From assembly GCF_963678635.1 (NCBI RefSeq), contig NC_087064.1:10207671-10271670 (forward strand): DNA of 64,000 nucleotides, read 5' to 3'. Under the pieces are notes generated by a model, which was not told where the DNA came from, did not search any database, and saw only the letters and a program-made list of their open reading frames with translations. The stretch comes from Symsagittifera roscoffensis. Taxonomy: Eukaryota; Xenacoelomorpha; Acoela; Convolutidae. Shown here piece by piece: positions 54,201 to 63,724 of this stretch (positions are counted from its first letter, which is position 1; every line of letters starts with the position of its first letter). Made by a program: the position numbers and the translations under genes.

Positions 54201-54486
54201 TCCTTTTTAATTCTTCGTTGTAATTTTGTACTGCTACTCTATGACGTTCCTCTTTTTCGGCCCGACGGGTCTGATCCTCGGATGGGTCCAGTGGTTCTGC
54301 CATAGGGTAGATTAGTTCATCTCTTATCGGTGGGTTAATTACATCTTCGATGTCTACGGAGTCTTTCGCAATAATTGTCAGTTGGAATTTTTCCGCCCAC
54401 CTTTCCCAGTCATGTTGATTTTCGTATGATGAGTTGTTCCAAAAAAACTCTAGTCCGCGTAGGTTTGGTTCATTCGACTGCGCCAT
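48241..54486 (-). CDS. Gag-Pol polyprotein, 2081 residues, with long C-terminal tail
   Basis: Single intact frame. Gag to about 320, with a degenerate zinc knuckle (C278, C281, H289, C293) and a canonical CX2CX4HX4C one (C300-C313). Aspartic protease: IQIDSASP (D407) and LLGNDIL (482-488). RT: SSIDLKYAYSQ (D678) and YLDD (742-745). RNase H: CDASHLGLGAS (D892) and LTDHK (D958). Integrase: zinc-binding H1262, H1265, C1295, C1298 and catalytic D1330, D1389, E1425 (DD35E spacing). No Gag/Pol frameshift or stop. Residues about 1490-2081 are low-complexity, charged and without a chromodomain or env-like membrane segment. They contain SUMO-interaction-like motifs PLIDLDSGD (1803-1811), SIVDLTEED (1926-1934) and VDLVDLT (1964-1970). 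All visible catalytic residues are present. It copies element RNA into DNA and integrates it. Confidence 0.95.
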   Translation of the reverse strand: MAQSNEPNLRGLEFFWNNSSYENQHDWERWAEKFQLTIIAKDSVDIEDVINPPIRDELIYPMAEPLDPSEDQTRRAEKEERHRVAVQNYNEELKRRRAEDNAKFNGLQIGDIDKKLKSQLYLALGKEGQKCFSHKNPGKKILDINFAEFWELLKTTFTITTNLTYERFKFFGRRQKEHESLEKFHEILSELAKNCKLGELESELVRDIFITNMRNVEIQKKLCIEYLTPENVLSYVLVHEKGTKIHQQYLKFPTYNPGPRSQYVKNEPTLNIVENNKCRNCGQQFKKGHLSTCPARDRNCNTCGRKGHFAKHCRSSAKTQTNIVDQNRVPQENENIRANPQENPEFEVNLDDFLVLSIDTDNQINAVEDKIERGVRTVFNHEGLELKKTLKVALGKFNPYYTEIQIDSASPVSFMKKDLLHELKIRDRFVKLEPVDEITKKAYQGFGSTINIIGKVRVKIQSKGWEANDQKLFITEGAERNLLGNDILPNLGIVVFQKQPPPNGSNSRENQKVPPIGTNVNQVKFASDIQQDQNQETSSQREFKLYISKHFPDLIKRTGRSKNYVVNTYFNEPIKPIQVKGKRIPIHLLPKVKLCIDQLLSDGHIEKLSRCSEDCFISPIVITAKRDGSIKLALNSKLLNKQIFRNRYQMPNLFELIDNVAVTISGHDQRNIWFSSIDLKYAYSQIPLSKKASNQCNFNIVGGEVTGSYRFKTGFYGLGDMPNEFQRIMDRLTEKLPNTHCYLDDILIATVGSEEEHKKLVINVLKTLDDEGLAIKWEKCTFLTHNIEWLGFRIDAKGTTPLIHKSDAIRNLKEPNCIKDIRSLMGSINQFNKFIPNLASLSTPFRELMQKNKPFKWSTVHTEAFEKIKNEICNTVTNHHFDVKLNTRVKCDASHLGLGASIEQDHWGNWKTVAFASRFLNIAELKYSTNELELLGLVWALDHFKNYLLGKQFSILTDHKALIGALKDDKYTKTAQSRLTRWADKLLPFDFTVEHLPGKDMGFVDYISRHPSGEPVPVSLDDEKFVIASVNQISTLLGFDHLMPKNSWAQIRNKFSQHFLAHDVTSCNAISQSTDHMTSQEIEREKRIANAAETFQAISNHSNISVCQNSHSRTELCDSSCKTNDFFTNFKILKEMAEQIEFNQQKELTTKENTDVLTPNTSNPSDKPENRSPSKKKTVNLFPFSWPEIFDSKFMSLLSKQDLILKKIIKAIEEDRKQDILQLGNYYKSYLNNLHVSGGCLYLDNRLVIPACLRSTMLNRLHEAHPGQFAMKSLATQYIWWPKIYREIQVHGENCIECVKAGKNLKPLIKHNTLGELPMVEEPNQEMELDFAGPLPLVWGTKKYILVCVDRFSKFPSAQITSSTSAKSIINFLSKYIALHGIPRTIRTDQGSGFISKEVREFCHDHNIKVIFSPVGDHRATGLVERLIRTIKERLLVMAQERPKPSLESALLKIIKCLRTVTQQSLNCSPFEAHFGRSPNTIWHNLVKSPSSNNLDWNKTLLCIDKGKKLMSRERRHDWDAPDDIEDGDVDENSSSSENISNAVRYVPTSAGSPVKVLSRSEKRDALGIKDSILNNPSGKTIVYRKIQDRMKNEPYYRVLKDKIVRESDHTVTLKNGKIIRKSDLAIKRQCTQKKPSPRKRDQLVRFYATKGLRKTAKPPRNIGFKSSKTTQKKRNLQWKFEELDIARRNAAMNSSRETLLREEEEQRKRLRTPIGLESDQEPSPSGKPELLKSYLNEPGVTIEPHDEMSDDNASDLMTLRDLKEKTLLETTKRDEHLMSDRTDPKLESSDHADQKVELDEIPLIDLDSGDNERDFQATPQLILLDTREEGDEAIQEMPVLPENPGGEFPKPTGEQTTMAETGPKQTHSDRSTKTQKLSGTAKRKASSPMKSPPSKKLSEIFTRQNTRPMRTRQPPKMLGERVFTSIVDLTEEDRDALEFGSPSLVSVCSTLEATTVEMESHHVDLVDLTTLTPPSSSRPTIVHLREENDAYPSDPKPLKTDDQKSPDKKVKFSPDVCSTRFNPSGLSYEISTSTFVPIVPDPDWLNTSSIISAIELLGRPMTLEELRRWTINKAANRESN

Positions 54487-54808
54487 GTTAAAAAATTAGG
54501 ATACCACTCGTGTTGTAAAAGAGTGACTTAAACTAAGAATAGATTAAGACTGTGGGTGATTAAGATTCCTACTAAAATTGTAGGCTTTTATTTAAGACTA
54601 AATAAAAGACAGGGATTCTATCTAAGTTAAGAGAGGTTTAAAAGATTGAATTGGTTGCGATTGATTTGTTACGTATCATAAAAGATAGTGTCCAATTCAG
54701 AGTCTACCAAAAGCCGTTGCGCTTTTGGCAGGTATATAAATTAACAACTTAAAGGTCGATGGTAAGTTAAGATCAGAGGTTAAATAAGCAAACCATAATA
54801 CTTTTACA
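54486..54808 (-). repeat. 5' LTR
   Basis: 323 bp. On the element strand it has TTTATATACC (54740-54731), then an 8-bp perfect hairpin CCAAAAGC/GCTTTTGG (54707-54728) close to the expected start site, and AATAAA (54592-54587). The last base of the LTR is the A of the Gag start codon. Confidence 0.93.
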
Positions 54809-54970
54809 CTCACCTGCCCCCACCCAACACATAAACTTTGTTCGAGGGTCTAAATATTGAGGAAACGATGGTTGGGAGGGAGGGAGGGATGTGTGTGCGG
54901 TCGAGGATAAAAGTAAGGGCCAAAAAATGAAGTGAGGGCTTGGGGAGAGAGGGGAAAGAGATGATGGGGG

Positions 54971-55170
54971 NNNNNNNNNNNNNNNNNNNNNNNNNNNNNN
55001 NNNNNNNNNNNNNNNNNNNNNNNNNNNNNNNNNNNNNNNNNNNNNNNNNNNNNNNNNNNNNNNNNNNNNNNNNNNNNNNNNNNNNNNNNNNNNNNNNNNN
55101 NNNNNNNNNNNNNNNNNNNNNNNNNNNNNNNNNNNNNNNNNNNNNNNNNNNNNNNNNNNNNNNNNNNNNN
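54971..55170. other. Assembly gap, 200 N
   Basis: Exactly 200 undetermined bases, probably a fixed-size scaffold gap. Open frames drawn across it are meaningless. Confidence 0.98.
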
Positions 55171-55446
55171 TTTGAAATTGATGATTGAAGTAATACAATG
55201 AGAAAACTTATCTGAGAAAAAAAAATTAGTTAAATAAAGGAAGTAGAGTTGAATGAAACGTTTTTGATTTGAAAACAAAGAAAAGACTAAGACTGAAGTC
55301 GGCATATAAAAACCATCATGTAGAAATACTTTTTGATGATGCATGATATCGTTTTGAACAATTTTCTTGAAAATGAAGAGTCTGAAATTGATAATTACAT
55401 ACGTAGATTATGATACTTGCTTATTTGCGATAATGAAAAACTACTG
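55171..55446. repeat. 276-bp block repeated 8554 bp later (copy 1)
   Basis: Begins at the right edge of the N gap and is identical, base for base, to 63725-64000. The true extent is unknown because copy 2 runs off the window. Confidence 0.95.
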
Positions 55447-55515
55447 AGTTATTATTGGTGTTTTTAAAAATGGCTGGTGTTTTGGTGTTTTTCTGTGACA
55501 AGTAATGTTTTTAAA

Positions 55516-55696
55516 AACTAAAAAAAATCATACTAATTTTCATATTTCCTGTAGATAAAATTGCTTGCTCATAAAGTTCTTCTCGACAAGCAAACTAAAA
55601 AAATCTAAAATGCAAAACTAAAAAAAATCATACTAATTTTCATATTTCCTATAGATAAAATTGCTTGCTCATAAAAGTTCTTCTCGACAAGCAAAC
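55516..55696. repeat. 100-bp tandem duplication
   Basis: Two copies of AACTAAAAAAAATCATACTA and onward through TTGCTTGCTCATAAA..TTCTTCTCGACAAGCAAAC, 100 bp apart, differing by one substitution and one base of length. Confidence 0.9.
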
Positions 55697-55879
55697 CTGC
55701 ACCCTTGGACTCCTCTCAAAGACCCTTTCAAACCTTTTTTTCTGTCTAAAAAGTGGTCTTTAAAAATTCAACTACTTATCATAATTCTGCTAGCTGCAGT
55801 AACCGTACTCTGAGAAATTTATTAGAATTTTTCTGACAGTTTGTGGATTTTTGCATTAACTTCAATCTACTTACTTTGA

Positions 55880-56230
55880 ACCAGTTTTTTGATACTTTTT
55901 TCTTCAGTTTCTTCAAGGCCAGAAAAAAACACAATAAGCGAAACCTTTTTTCTTTAATTTACCATGAACTACTGCCCCTTTTTTGATTTTTCTACAGCCA
56001 ATTTTGATAACCTCAAGAAAATTTTGTGTGGCTTCAAAATTTCTATTATAATGGAATTATCTTTGGCGTTATTCGGATGCTAAAAACTTTTCAAGAAAAA
56101 TTGTCCGAAACATATTTGCAAATGCAGAGCTAGAAAACAGTTCGTTCTTTTTTGACCGCCTTATTTCGCTGTCAAAATTAAATCCGGCGCGTTTCAAAAA
56201 GATCATTGAAGTTGAAATTTACATAAGATA
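55880..56230 (+). repeat. Dispersed repeat, copy 1 of a pair
   Basis: Shares ordered blocks with 60185-60530: TTCAGTTTCTTC, TTGGCGTTATTCGGATGCTA, CAAATGCAGAGCTAGAAAAC and CGTTTC. Diverged, no coding capacity. Family unknown. Confidence 0.65.
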
Positions 56231-58379
56231 GACGGCCTTGGCTCGGAGGCTGACCTCGCAAATTTTTATTTGATTGAAATTTTAACGTTTTATTTTAAAA
56301 ATTTTTGCAAGTATAGTAATTGCTTTTTCTTGCTCTGTTTGCCTCATGCCGTAGTTTTTTTCAGAGTAAAATAACAGGAACGAATAGAGCAAAAAAAATT
56401 TCAATTTTGTTTTCTATTTAGTTGAAACGTTGTTTTACTTGCACAAAAAATAGTCATCTGAAAGTCCGGGACGCAAATGTATGTTGCCATTTTTCTTTTA
56501 AAGCAAAAAATGACTGTATCAGTCCCTGTTTTTGCAATTAGCAGATAAGAACTTGTTTTTTTGACGACATAGTTTATTCCGCGTGAAAACTATTTTTTCA
56601 TGATCTTGAGTCTTGAAAAAATATCAGATTTTCGTTTCTTCTTGGAGGGTGGGCAACATTTTCCAGCCCAAACGAAAACCCCAAAAAGTTGCATGTTGGT
56701 ATGAATCAGGGAGCAAATTAGCGGTTTGGTTTTCGTTTCCCGTGAGAGCTGAATTACAAGTTAGGATGGAAGTTTGAGGGTGAGGGTGCTAGGAAACGGG
56801 GAGGGGGGAGGGGGGGGGGGTAATTATTACACTCCGGCTGAGGACCAGAAATGTCAGAAATATGGTATAATAAGAATAGTACAAATGAGTTGGTTTTTGT
56901 GAATTACAAAGTGATTTGTTAGTTAGAGGCTCGGAAAAATGTCGACAAAAATTTCAAATTCGCTCATCCGACAAAATCAAGATCCGCGTTTGAGCATAGT
57001 GCCATTTGCAGTGGGATTTGTTGAGGTTTTTTAAAACTGTAAATGAAAATTTGGTTGGAAGTTTTCCTGTTGGAAGTTTTCCTGATGAAAGAATTGTCAG
57101 GAATCTGGATAGCCCAAAAGCCCTTGTTTTGAAACTTTGAAGTTAGACAGGTTCATAGATTGAAAGGATCTATTCCTAATTTCTCTTTTTCGGCTATTTA
57201 TAACGAAGCTGGCAAAATTGAAGCGCAGTTACTTTTAATTAGTCACGTATATTTTAGTTTCAACCTTACTTTCTGGCAAATAAGCTTCAATGCGGTGAGG
57301 ATTCTTAGAGACTTTTTAAAGATATCTAATGCTTGAAGGACCTGGATAGCATAGCTATAACAGCCTCGCGAAAAAAAATTAGATATCAACTTTATGGCAC
57401 CAGAGTTTTATGCGTATATGTTAATTTATTTGAGTTAGTTATTTGTTTTTTGCTAAAATGTCGGTACAAGACCCGGGACAAAACTATCATAGTTATACCA
57501 ACCCGGGCTATTAAGTTTGTTTGTAGCACGTTTTTATGGATGAAGCGCGAAAATCAAATTATGAATCTTTTAAAAATAAAAAATTCTGAGTTTTTAATCA
57601 TGAACTTCAAATTAATTATTATATTGAATTTTTGCTTAGGAATTCAAAAATAAGCGAGCGAAAATCACTTCAAATGTTTACCTGTTTTGGGAAGATATTT
57701 ATGTATACAGCCGCACAGGATAAGACCGATCCAAAAGCAGAGAAAAAAGATAAATCAAATATGGGACAGAAACAGAGGTATGAACGAAATCAGAGAATAT
57801 AATGATTTTTGTGTATCTATCTATGCAATGCTTATTTGGACTATTTTTTTCTATTTATTTGACACAGAAAATGTAAAGAGCGAGTAAAATGAATCTATAA
57901 TTCTATCAATACAATTGTAGCTCAGGTGAACATAGAAATAAAAAAGAATCACCACAGAAATGATTCGATTTGAGTCTTATCCGCACTAAGACAATTCTAT
58001 ATATCTTTATATCACATTGTCTGAAATCTGGCCAATATTCTATATATGTACAAAAGTACCTCGGTGGATTCAAAAAAATTAATGACAATACGATATTTTA
58101 CATTTATAGACAGCTCAGTAAATAAAATCATATCTTGCGTAATATCTTTAGCACATATTTTTAAATCTTCTATATTTTATATATCTCAATCAATAACGTG
58201 CATGCATCTGTCTAACTATCATTTTGCATCTTAAGTGGCATTTTGTAGTCTTTGTTCAATCTTGATAAATTATAAATGACCTGACTGAGTTAAAATCGAC
58301 CAAGAACGAAGCATCTTTTGATCCGATCTGTTACTCAATTTTTATGATTTTTAGTTAAACCCAAAAAAATAACCGGCAC
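56231..58379. other. No gene seen
   Basis: AT-rich, with a G-rich stretch at about 56795-56820. A short Lys-rich frame at 57702-57776 followed by GTATGA was considered and not accepted. Confidence 0.45.
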
Positions 58380-58792
58380 TGCTGTACTTATTTTTGTCGA
58401 CCTTTTTTTTCGGTCGACTCTAATAATTTTTCGATCTCTCCCTTCCCAAAGCACTAAAAAACCCCGGTATTGGCCGATTGTTCTGCGCCGCAAGCCAAAA
58501 TTTTGAAAAAACATACCAAAAAAATTTTTTTGAGGCACTTTATGGAAAAATTGCGATTTTTTTGGCGCGCACTCCCTCAAACTTATATATATTGACGCCA
58601 ATGAAAAAGCGCCTTTGAAAAGCGCCTTTGAAAATTTTTTAGCGTCCGTCACCAAAAATGAATATCTCAAAACAGTGCAAAGGGGGACCCTTCTTTGGGT
58701 GCGCAGGTGGTCGAACCCCTGAGGGGGGGGGGGGGGGGGGGGGGGGGAGGGGGGCTGCGTCCGCCAAACCCGCCCCCCTAAATCCACCCCTG
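58380..58792 (-). mobile_element. hAT MITE copy, left end degraded
   Basis: TCTGCGCCGCAAGCC, GGCGCGCACTCCCTCAAACT, GGTCGAACCCCTGAG, a G tract of about 25 bases (58723-58747) and the right end CCTAAATCCACCCCTG match the 39031 copy. The left terminal repeat is not recognisable. Confidence 0.8.
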
Positions 58793-59445
58793 ACAAAACC
58801 AATCTACATGAACCATTATCATTGCTTTATGAAGGCAACAAAAACGATGTCGCGGTCTAGAGTTGTAAGATTTTTCTCATCAAATCATCAGGTTCCACCA
58901 ACATTAGAAAGCCGAGGAGAATCTAGAAAAAAGCTCTCTCGGTAATTAGTTTCAAAAATTGCTCTAGAAAAATATCAAGTGTCAAGAAAATGATCGCATG
59001 CAATTATAAGTCAGCATTTGAATCATAGAAACGTCACACAAAAAATTATTTTGATCTCAGTAATAATTGAAAGCGTTCGAATGAAAGAGGTTTTCTTCAT
59101 TTTAAGTTTGCGGCACCTCGATGGTATTTGTATGTAGTGTAAATATCTAATATAGAAGATAAATGCAAACCCAACGTAATTTTTGCTTATCATTTCTAAT
59201 TTTTTTCCCAAAAACATTAAGTTACGATGTCCTGTATGGCCAAAAACCTATTCTTCAAAAAAAAAGTTGGGTGCTTTTCCAATTTTTCTCGAGACTATTT
59301 TTTTGGCGCTTATGACAGTGGCTTCGAGAAGTAATTGGTAGCAGCTTAAAGAACGTATAAAACAATTTCAAGTTTCTTTGAGAAGGAAAGCAATAAGTCA
59401 TCGTCAAAGTAAATGGTAACTTTGGGTCCAAATTTGTCTAATACT

Positions 59446-59815
59446 CAGGGACAAATAGAGGATTTTCTCTATTTTATCGATTATTTCTTAGGTCAAATTG
59501 AATTTCCGAGCTCTCACAAAACACTAGAAAAAAAACTCTATTGTGACCAAATTTTCTGCTACGAAATTTTTGAGAAACAGTCAAAATTTGAAAAACATGC
59601 CAAAAGAGGCGTTTTTGGAACTTTTTGGAAATATTTGACCAAATAAACCTCGTTTTTTTGGCGCGCGCTTCCTCGTCAAACGTAGTATATGCTGGAGCTT
59701 AAGGCACTTTTTGAAAACATTTGAAGCCCGTGAGCCAAAAAGAAACATCATTGAATAGTACAAAGGGGGTACCTTTGGGTCGGCAGGGGGTCGAATCCCT
59801 GAGGGGGAAGGCGTT
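59446..59815 (-). mobile_element. hAT MITE copy, right end lost
   Basis: Starts CAGGGACAAATAGAGGATTT, a diverged terminal repeat, then the family order CCGAGCTCTC, TTTTTTTGGCGCGCG, ACCTTTGGGTCGGCAGGGGG and TCGAATCCCTGAG. Stops before the C tract and right terminal repeat. Confidence 0.75.
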
Positions 59816-60184
59816 CAAAAACTGATTTTTTATTTGGCACAAACGTAACGCAGATGCTGGTGTTGACAAAAAAGGTCAAAGCATCCAATCCAGCCAGGAA
59901 CCATTTTTTAAGGATTGAATATATTCTGCTTAAAAAAATTTTATACGACGGACTGTGTTTTGTCTGCTCATTTTATGTCGGCTTAGTTTCCATAACTTGA
60001 TTTTTGTTCAGATTCAAAACAATTCTTTATTTAGTTAAACCAGTATGTTGCAGTACTCGTTTTCTATAAAACATGAGTGCTTTTTCAATTTTTGAATTTT
60101 TTAAGATTTTGTTTTTGATATTTGTGGATTAACGTATTAATTTTTATCAACTAAATTTCAACTAGTTTTTGAATTTTTGGTCTT

Positions 60185-60530
60185 CAGTTTCTTCTGCTCC
60201 ACAAAAAAGTAATGCGTTATGGATTAGGACTCATTTTTTAAAAGAAAAGTTTTTTGTCAATTTTAATCGTCTCAAGAAAAAATGTAGGTATTCAAAACTG
60301 TAGTTGTCATAATTGAGCCTTATTTGGCGTTATTCAGATGCTAAGATTTTACAAAAAAAAATCTACTCCGTGCCAAAAAAAAACATTTTGAACATATTCG
60401 CAAGTGCAGAGCTGGAAAACAGCTCGTTTTTTTCATCCATGATTTTTCGCTTTCAAAGCTAAATCTTGTGCGTTTCGAAAAAAAGTAATGATTTTAAAAT
60501 TAATTTCCTGAAGATTGAGCATTTAAAGGC
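60185..60530 (+). repeat. Dispersed repeat, copy 2 of a pair
   Basis: TTCAGTTTCTTC, TTGGCGTTATTCAGATGCTA and CAAGTGCAGAGCTGGAAAAC occur in the same order as 55880-56230. It is preceded (59950-60000) by a body piece of the tRNA-headed family. Confidence 0.65.
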
Positions 60531-60595
60531 CGCGTAAAATTGAAGTTGGTTGATTTTTTATAAATCCTTATTACATCTTCACTAAAAAATTTTTT

Positions 60596-63500
60596 ATGGA
60601 AATGGAGGAAGCTTTCAATAATGTCTCTGATAAAGCAGCCCAAACTGCTCTACAGACTTTTTGGGAAAATTTAAAAGAGGATAAGAGATATAAAAATATT
60701 TGTGGCAATGTTAATACATGACTCAGTGATCAGGAACGTTACAGCAGGAAAGATACTTTTTTATCAAAAACCTTTTTTTATGTTACGAATAAATCGATGC
60801 TGCTTAACAATATCTTGGATTTCTGCGGAAGAATTTGATTTTCACTGTTTTGAATGAAGAAGCTTTCGAAGCTTAACATATGTTAACGGGATATGAAAAG
60901 CTACGAATCTACAACGAATGCCATCAAACTTAGTGATAAGAAGTGAGTATGGATGGTACGGCGGAAACTAAATGCTCGTTGAGTTACTTCAACAAATGGA
61001 GTTAAACGACAGTACCAAAGCTGAAAAAGTGGATATTTTACTTTCTCCAGCAACTGTGTTGCTTTGGTTGTCACTTCAGTTAGTGCTGGTAAAAAGTGTA
61101 TGCCCATTAACAAAACCTCCAATCTTGACACAGTTCGTAACTTTCTCGACAGCCCACGTCCAATTTAAATGACAATACTGGCGCAAACGGTCGCGAAATG
61201 ATGATGATTGAGATGAAGTTTTCGGGAACATTTTTCCTGCAGACAAGCGTCTTTATTGACAAAATCCTAGAAATGGAAACGGTAGTCTCCGAAACTGTAG
61301 CGAATGAATTGAGCTTATGTATCAACCATGAACTAAAATTTTTTGCTAAACCAGTGGATATTATTTATCCGTGAACTAAAAAATTCTGCAGTAAGTTTGA
61401 AGTAACAAATTAGCAAACAATAGAAGCATATCTTCTTATTTTTATTTCAACCATAATTTTTACGCAGTAAAGGAGGAGTTTTAGAGATAAGACGCGCAAT
61501 TTAATGTTTTTAATTTTAGTTGTGGATTTAGTTTTGCTAAAAAAAATAATTTTATTATAATTATTAAAATAGGTTCCTATTATGATTGGTGATATCCTGG
61601 AAAGCAAAAAAGTTATTGTGAAAAGATAAAATATAAAATAGAAGGCGATTTTGGGCGAAAATTGATTTTATTTACCAATCAAATTTCTCGCGTTTTATAA
61701 TGTCTCAATCCAGTTAATTAGCCTTGAGAAATGATCAGATCAATTCTACGCAAATTTTAGCGGGTGTTGCACAAAAAAAATTATTTAAAGAAATTTTTAG
61801 CGAGTTTTTGCAATAAGTTTTAGTTAGATTGTTGGAAAAAAGTATGAAAATTATAAGGTCGCTTTTTGCAATTTTATCATTGACATTAAACTTTGAAAGA
61901 GTTTTCTTAGAAGCAGGAGTTCACTAAAATAGAAAGAGTAGAAATGGAAACTTGCTTAATGCATCAAAGCATTAGGTCAATTTGTCAAAACTTTGGTGAA
62001 ATAGAAACCGATCTTATGAAACGAGACAAACCAGTATTAATAGCGCCAACAGAAGTTTGGACAACAAAAAAGGCTTTTTTAGAAAATTTTGTTATGGTAA
62101 ATAGTTCAATAAAAGGCGTTGATATAGGTATTTGTATATCAAAAAATTTCCTTCAAATAGCTGAATTCACTAAAACTCTAATAAAAATTTGACGGCTTCT
62201 ACCAAATTCAAAAAAAAATCGATTAAATTGTACAATTAAATAGGTATCACCGCAAACAGATTCCAAGAGTTTTTTTGAAAATAACCGGGGTTACTTAACT
62301 AATCTAAAAATATATAATAGACACAATCACAATGCACGAGGTGGTCTTATTGTGGATTTAGAAAAAAGCAGTTGAAAAAAAATCGAATTATCTCAAATGT
62401 TTTTGAGTTTTGGCTGAAAATCAATTAGTCAAGAAGCATGAAGCATCTACTGAGTAAAACAACTACAGGATTAGATAAAACGAATGAAACATCTTTTCTT
62501 GCTTGCTTTTGCAACTAAATGCCCCATATGAAAATTGAGACTAATAACATATCAGATCATGAAAACCAAAAAAAATACATGAAACAACCATAAACCAAAA
62601 CTCAAAACATAGACAATTTTAGAAAAAGAAAAGAAACTTCCTTAATTCATCTTTCTTGGAACGAAATACAAAAGTAGTTTGTTGTGTAATAACAAAAGTG
62701 AAAGCGAGATATAACTTTCGATTGAAATGCGCTACTGAACATCTAATTTTTCTATCACATCGAAAATATACAAATTTTTCTCGCAATTGAATAAACACTA
62801 AGGTGGAAAATGCATCTTCAAAAAACAACAACAAGTGCTCATTTGTTAAACTACTGACCAGTTAGAAGCAAGCAAAAATAAAAATCAAGGTTGAAGAAAA
62901 AAAACTTGAAAAACTTTGAAGGGAGGACAAATAAAATGTAAACTTACGTCAACTTATGACAAACAACAAACAAAGGGCATAAAAACTTAACAAATTCACT
63001 GGTAGAAACAAAACAAAATCAAAAATTGAGCCTGGTTTACAAACAAATGAATTGAACATTTTTTTTGTATCAGTACGGCCAAACATGAGCTAAAAAATTA
63101 AAAGCAACTCCAAATCGGCTTTAAAAATCAAATCAGGATCATTCATTGTCATTTTCACTACTGAAAAAGAAGCGTTCAGCATACTGAATAAAACAAATGA
63201 TAATTTGCCCAAAGATGATTTTGGTCAATGCAATTATCTACAAAAACAAATATAAACAGTTCTCAATCCCGTGCCGATCACAAATATCAACAGCTGTAGA
63301 GATCAGAACTGATTTCCAGCGTCCTTGAAACTAGTGAAAATAATTTTTTTCTCAAGTCTGGTGCTCGTGAAGATTCCTCAAATTATTGATCAATTTCAAA
63401 GTTGTCAGTCAGAAAACAAATTATGAAAGGATTTTGCAAAAATATATTCTGGCTACGTGATCTGCATATATGTAATCTCGCACAAGCATGCATATGTTGC

Positions 63501-63722
63501 ATAAAGGTATTCTACCTATTTTCAAACTTTAAAATACTGAATCAGTTTCAGTTTGATTTTAGAAGTAAACGCAGCACTGTAGATGTCATACTTGAATTGA
63601 CCAAATTGGTCAGAAAAAAGTCAAACTGCAAACAAAAATTCGACTGCGCATTATTTGATCTTATACAAATATTCGACATCGTTAATGCTGAAATTTTTTT
63701 CTACAAATTGCATCTTTATGAA
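60596..63722 (+). mobile_element. Decayed LINE with ORF1-, endonuclease- and RT-like remnants
   Basis: Three pieces on one strand in LINE order. 60596-60850: a charged frame with LSDQERYSRKDTF, resembling the Q/E-x-YSRR motif of LINE ORF1 proteins. 61944-62192: SICQNFGEIETDLMKRDKPV then LIAPTEVW, resembling the AP-endonuclease N..S......L....P....TE.W pattern. 63538-63722: LNQFQFDFRSKRSTVDVILE, then ALFDLIQIFDIV and YKLHLYEI, matching RT QFGFR..RST and the following D...AFD motif with changes at key positions. Many stops. The RT similarity ends where the duplicated block at 63725 begins, before the SGVPQG and YADD motifs. Confidence 0.6.
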
Positions 63723-63724
63723 AT

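Larger units (their letters stand above)
47183..54808 (-). mobile_element. Ty3/gypsy LTR retrotransposon, structurally complete
   Basis: 7626 bp: two 323-bp LTRs (TG..CA ends), a primer-binding-like TGGCGCAGTCGAATG right after the 5' LTR, a single Gag-Pol ORF and a purine end CGCGGGGAA before the 3' LTR. The LTRs differ at about six positions (98%), so the insertion is fairly young. RT before RNase H before integrase is the Ty3/gypsy order. The 5-bp flanks (GTTTG left, CTCAC right) do not match, so no target duplication is visible. A sequencing gap lies 162 bp to the right. Confidence 0.95.

Noticed and set aside
54773-55344. Open frames crossing the N gap
   Set aside because: They depend on undetermined bases.
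57702-57776. Short Lys-rich frame MYTAAQDKTDPKAEKKDKSN followed by GTATGA, looking like a first exon
   Set aside because: No compatible downstream acceptor found, no upstream signals, and the length is within chance expectation.
58840-58942. Frame TMSRSRVVRFFSSNHQVPPT ending at CGGTAATT, a possible exon
   Set aside because: No partner exons in phase and no recognisable domain; it lies just beyond a MITE end.
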